Shown: piece after piece, positions 7,118-7,182 of the stretch
Layout of the letters: each line of letters starts with the position of its first letter
Numbering within the stretch: position 1 is the first letter of the stretch
Assembly: GCA_023487615.1 (NCBI GenBank)
Contig: JAMDBH010000014.1
Span: forward strand, 1-7,182
Reading direction: 5' to 3'
From: Gammaproteobacteria bacterium
Lineage (GTDB): Bacteria > Pseudomonadota > Gammaproteobacteria > SURF-13
Length of the DNA: 7,182 bases
Translations under genes and position numbers: made by a program
The notes under the pieces: generated by a model
Database searches by the model: none
What the model was told of the DNA's origin: nothing
What the model saw: only the letters and a program-made list of their open reading frames with translations

Positions 7118-7150
7118 TGGTATCTTTTTGGTATTCTATTGGCCTACAAT
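7118..7150. promoter_or_regulatory. Three helically phased TGGTAT boxes, candidate operator
   Basis: TGGTAT at 7118-7123, TGGTAT at 7129-7134 and TGGCCT at 7140-7145 repeat with an exact 11-bp period, one DNA turn. They lie just upstream of the candidate kinase -35 box, and for rightward transcription they overlap a possible -10, TACAAT (7145-7150), of a gene beyond the window. Direct repeats on one helix face suit an activator or repressor. The nearby GntR-type regulator is a candidate binder, although GntR/HutC sites are more often inverted repeats. Confidence 0.35.
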
Positions 7151-7182
7151 TATCCATGATTTTCCACTAGCCGGGATTCTTA

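Overview
The window looks like the chromosome of a free-living Pseudomonadota, on the gamma/betaproteobacterial side. Three things point there: a pyrophosphate-dependent phosphofructokinase of the type I recall from Methylococcus-like bacteria, an obgE-proB gene pair, and several small palindromic repeat families between genes. I cannot name a genus. Base composition is fairly GC-rich, with AT-rich intergenic stretches and an AT-richer 3' half of adk.

Left part (1-2418). A leftward pfp gene (PPi-dependent 6-phosphofructokinase, running off the left edge) is divergent from a rightward adk gene (adenylate kinase), with a 330-base intergenic region between them. Both genes are unusual. pfp carries an in-frame insert of about 17 codons that contains a copy of a palindromic repeat. 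adk has a normal kinase domain followed by a 159-residue alanine/proline/lysine tail that resembles histone H1, and its last third has its own good ribosome binding site and start codon. A strong intrinsic terminator closes adk, and a second copy of the pfp repeat follows it directly.

Middle part (2419-4706). obgE (ribosome-associated GTPase) and proB (glutamate 5-kinase, first step of proline synthesis) lie in tandem. The gap between them is almost wholly filled by a two-hairpin GGTGGGCAC repeat, which also contains the obgE stop codon and leaves proB without a recognisable Shine-Dalgarno sequence.

Right part (4707-7182). This looks like a small sugar-handling cassette: a SemiSWEET transporter, a GntR/HutC-type regulator overlapping it by ATGA, and a convergent ribokinase/PfkB-family kinase. 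A 145-bp palindromic miniature element with perfect 19-bp terminal inverted repeats sits between the two convergent genes. It completes the regulator's stop codon and supplies the last 27 residues of the kinase. Upstream of the kinase, three TGGTAT-like boxes spaced exactly 11 bp apart are a candidate operator.

The strongest theme is coding-sequence remodelling by small repeats. Three different palindromic families (one present twice) touch the coding region or stop codon of pfp, obgE, the gntR-type gene and the kinase gene. The adk tail is a separate possible fusion of an enzyme with a histone-like protein. No rRNA, tRNA, CRISPR array or transposase gene was seen.
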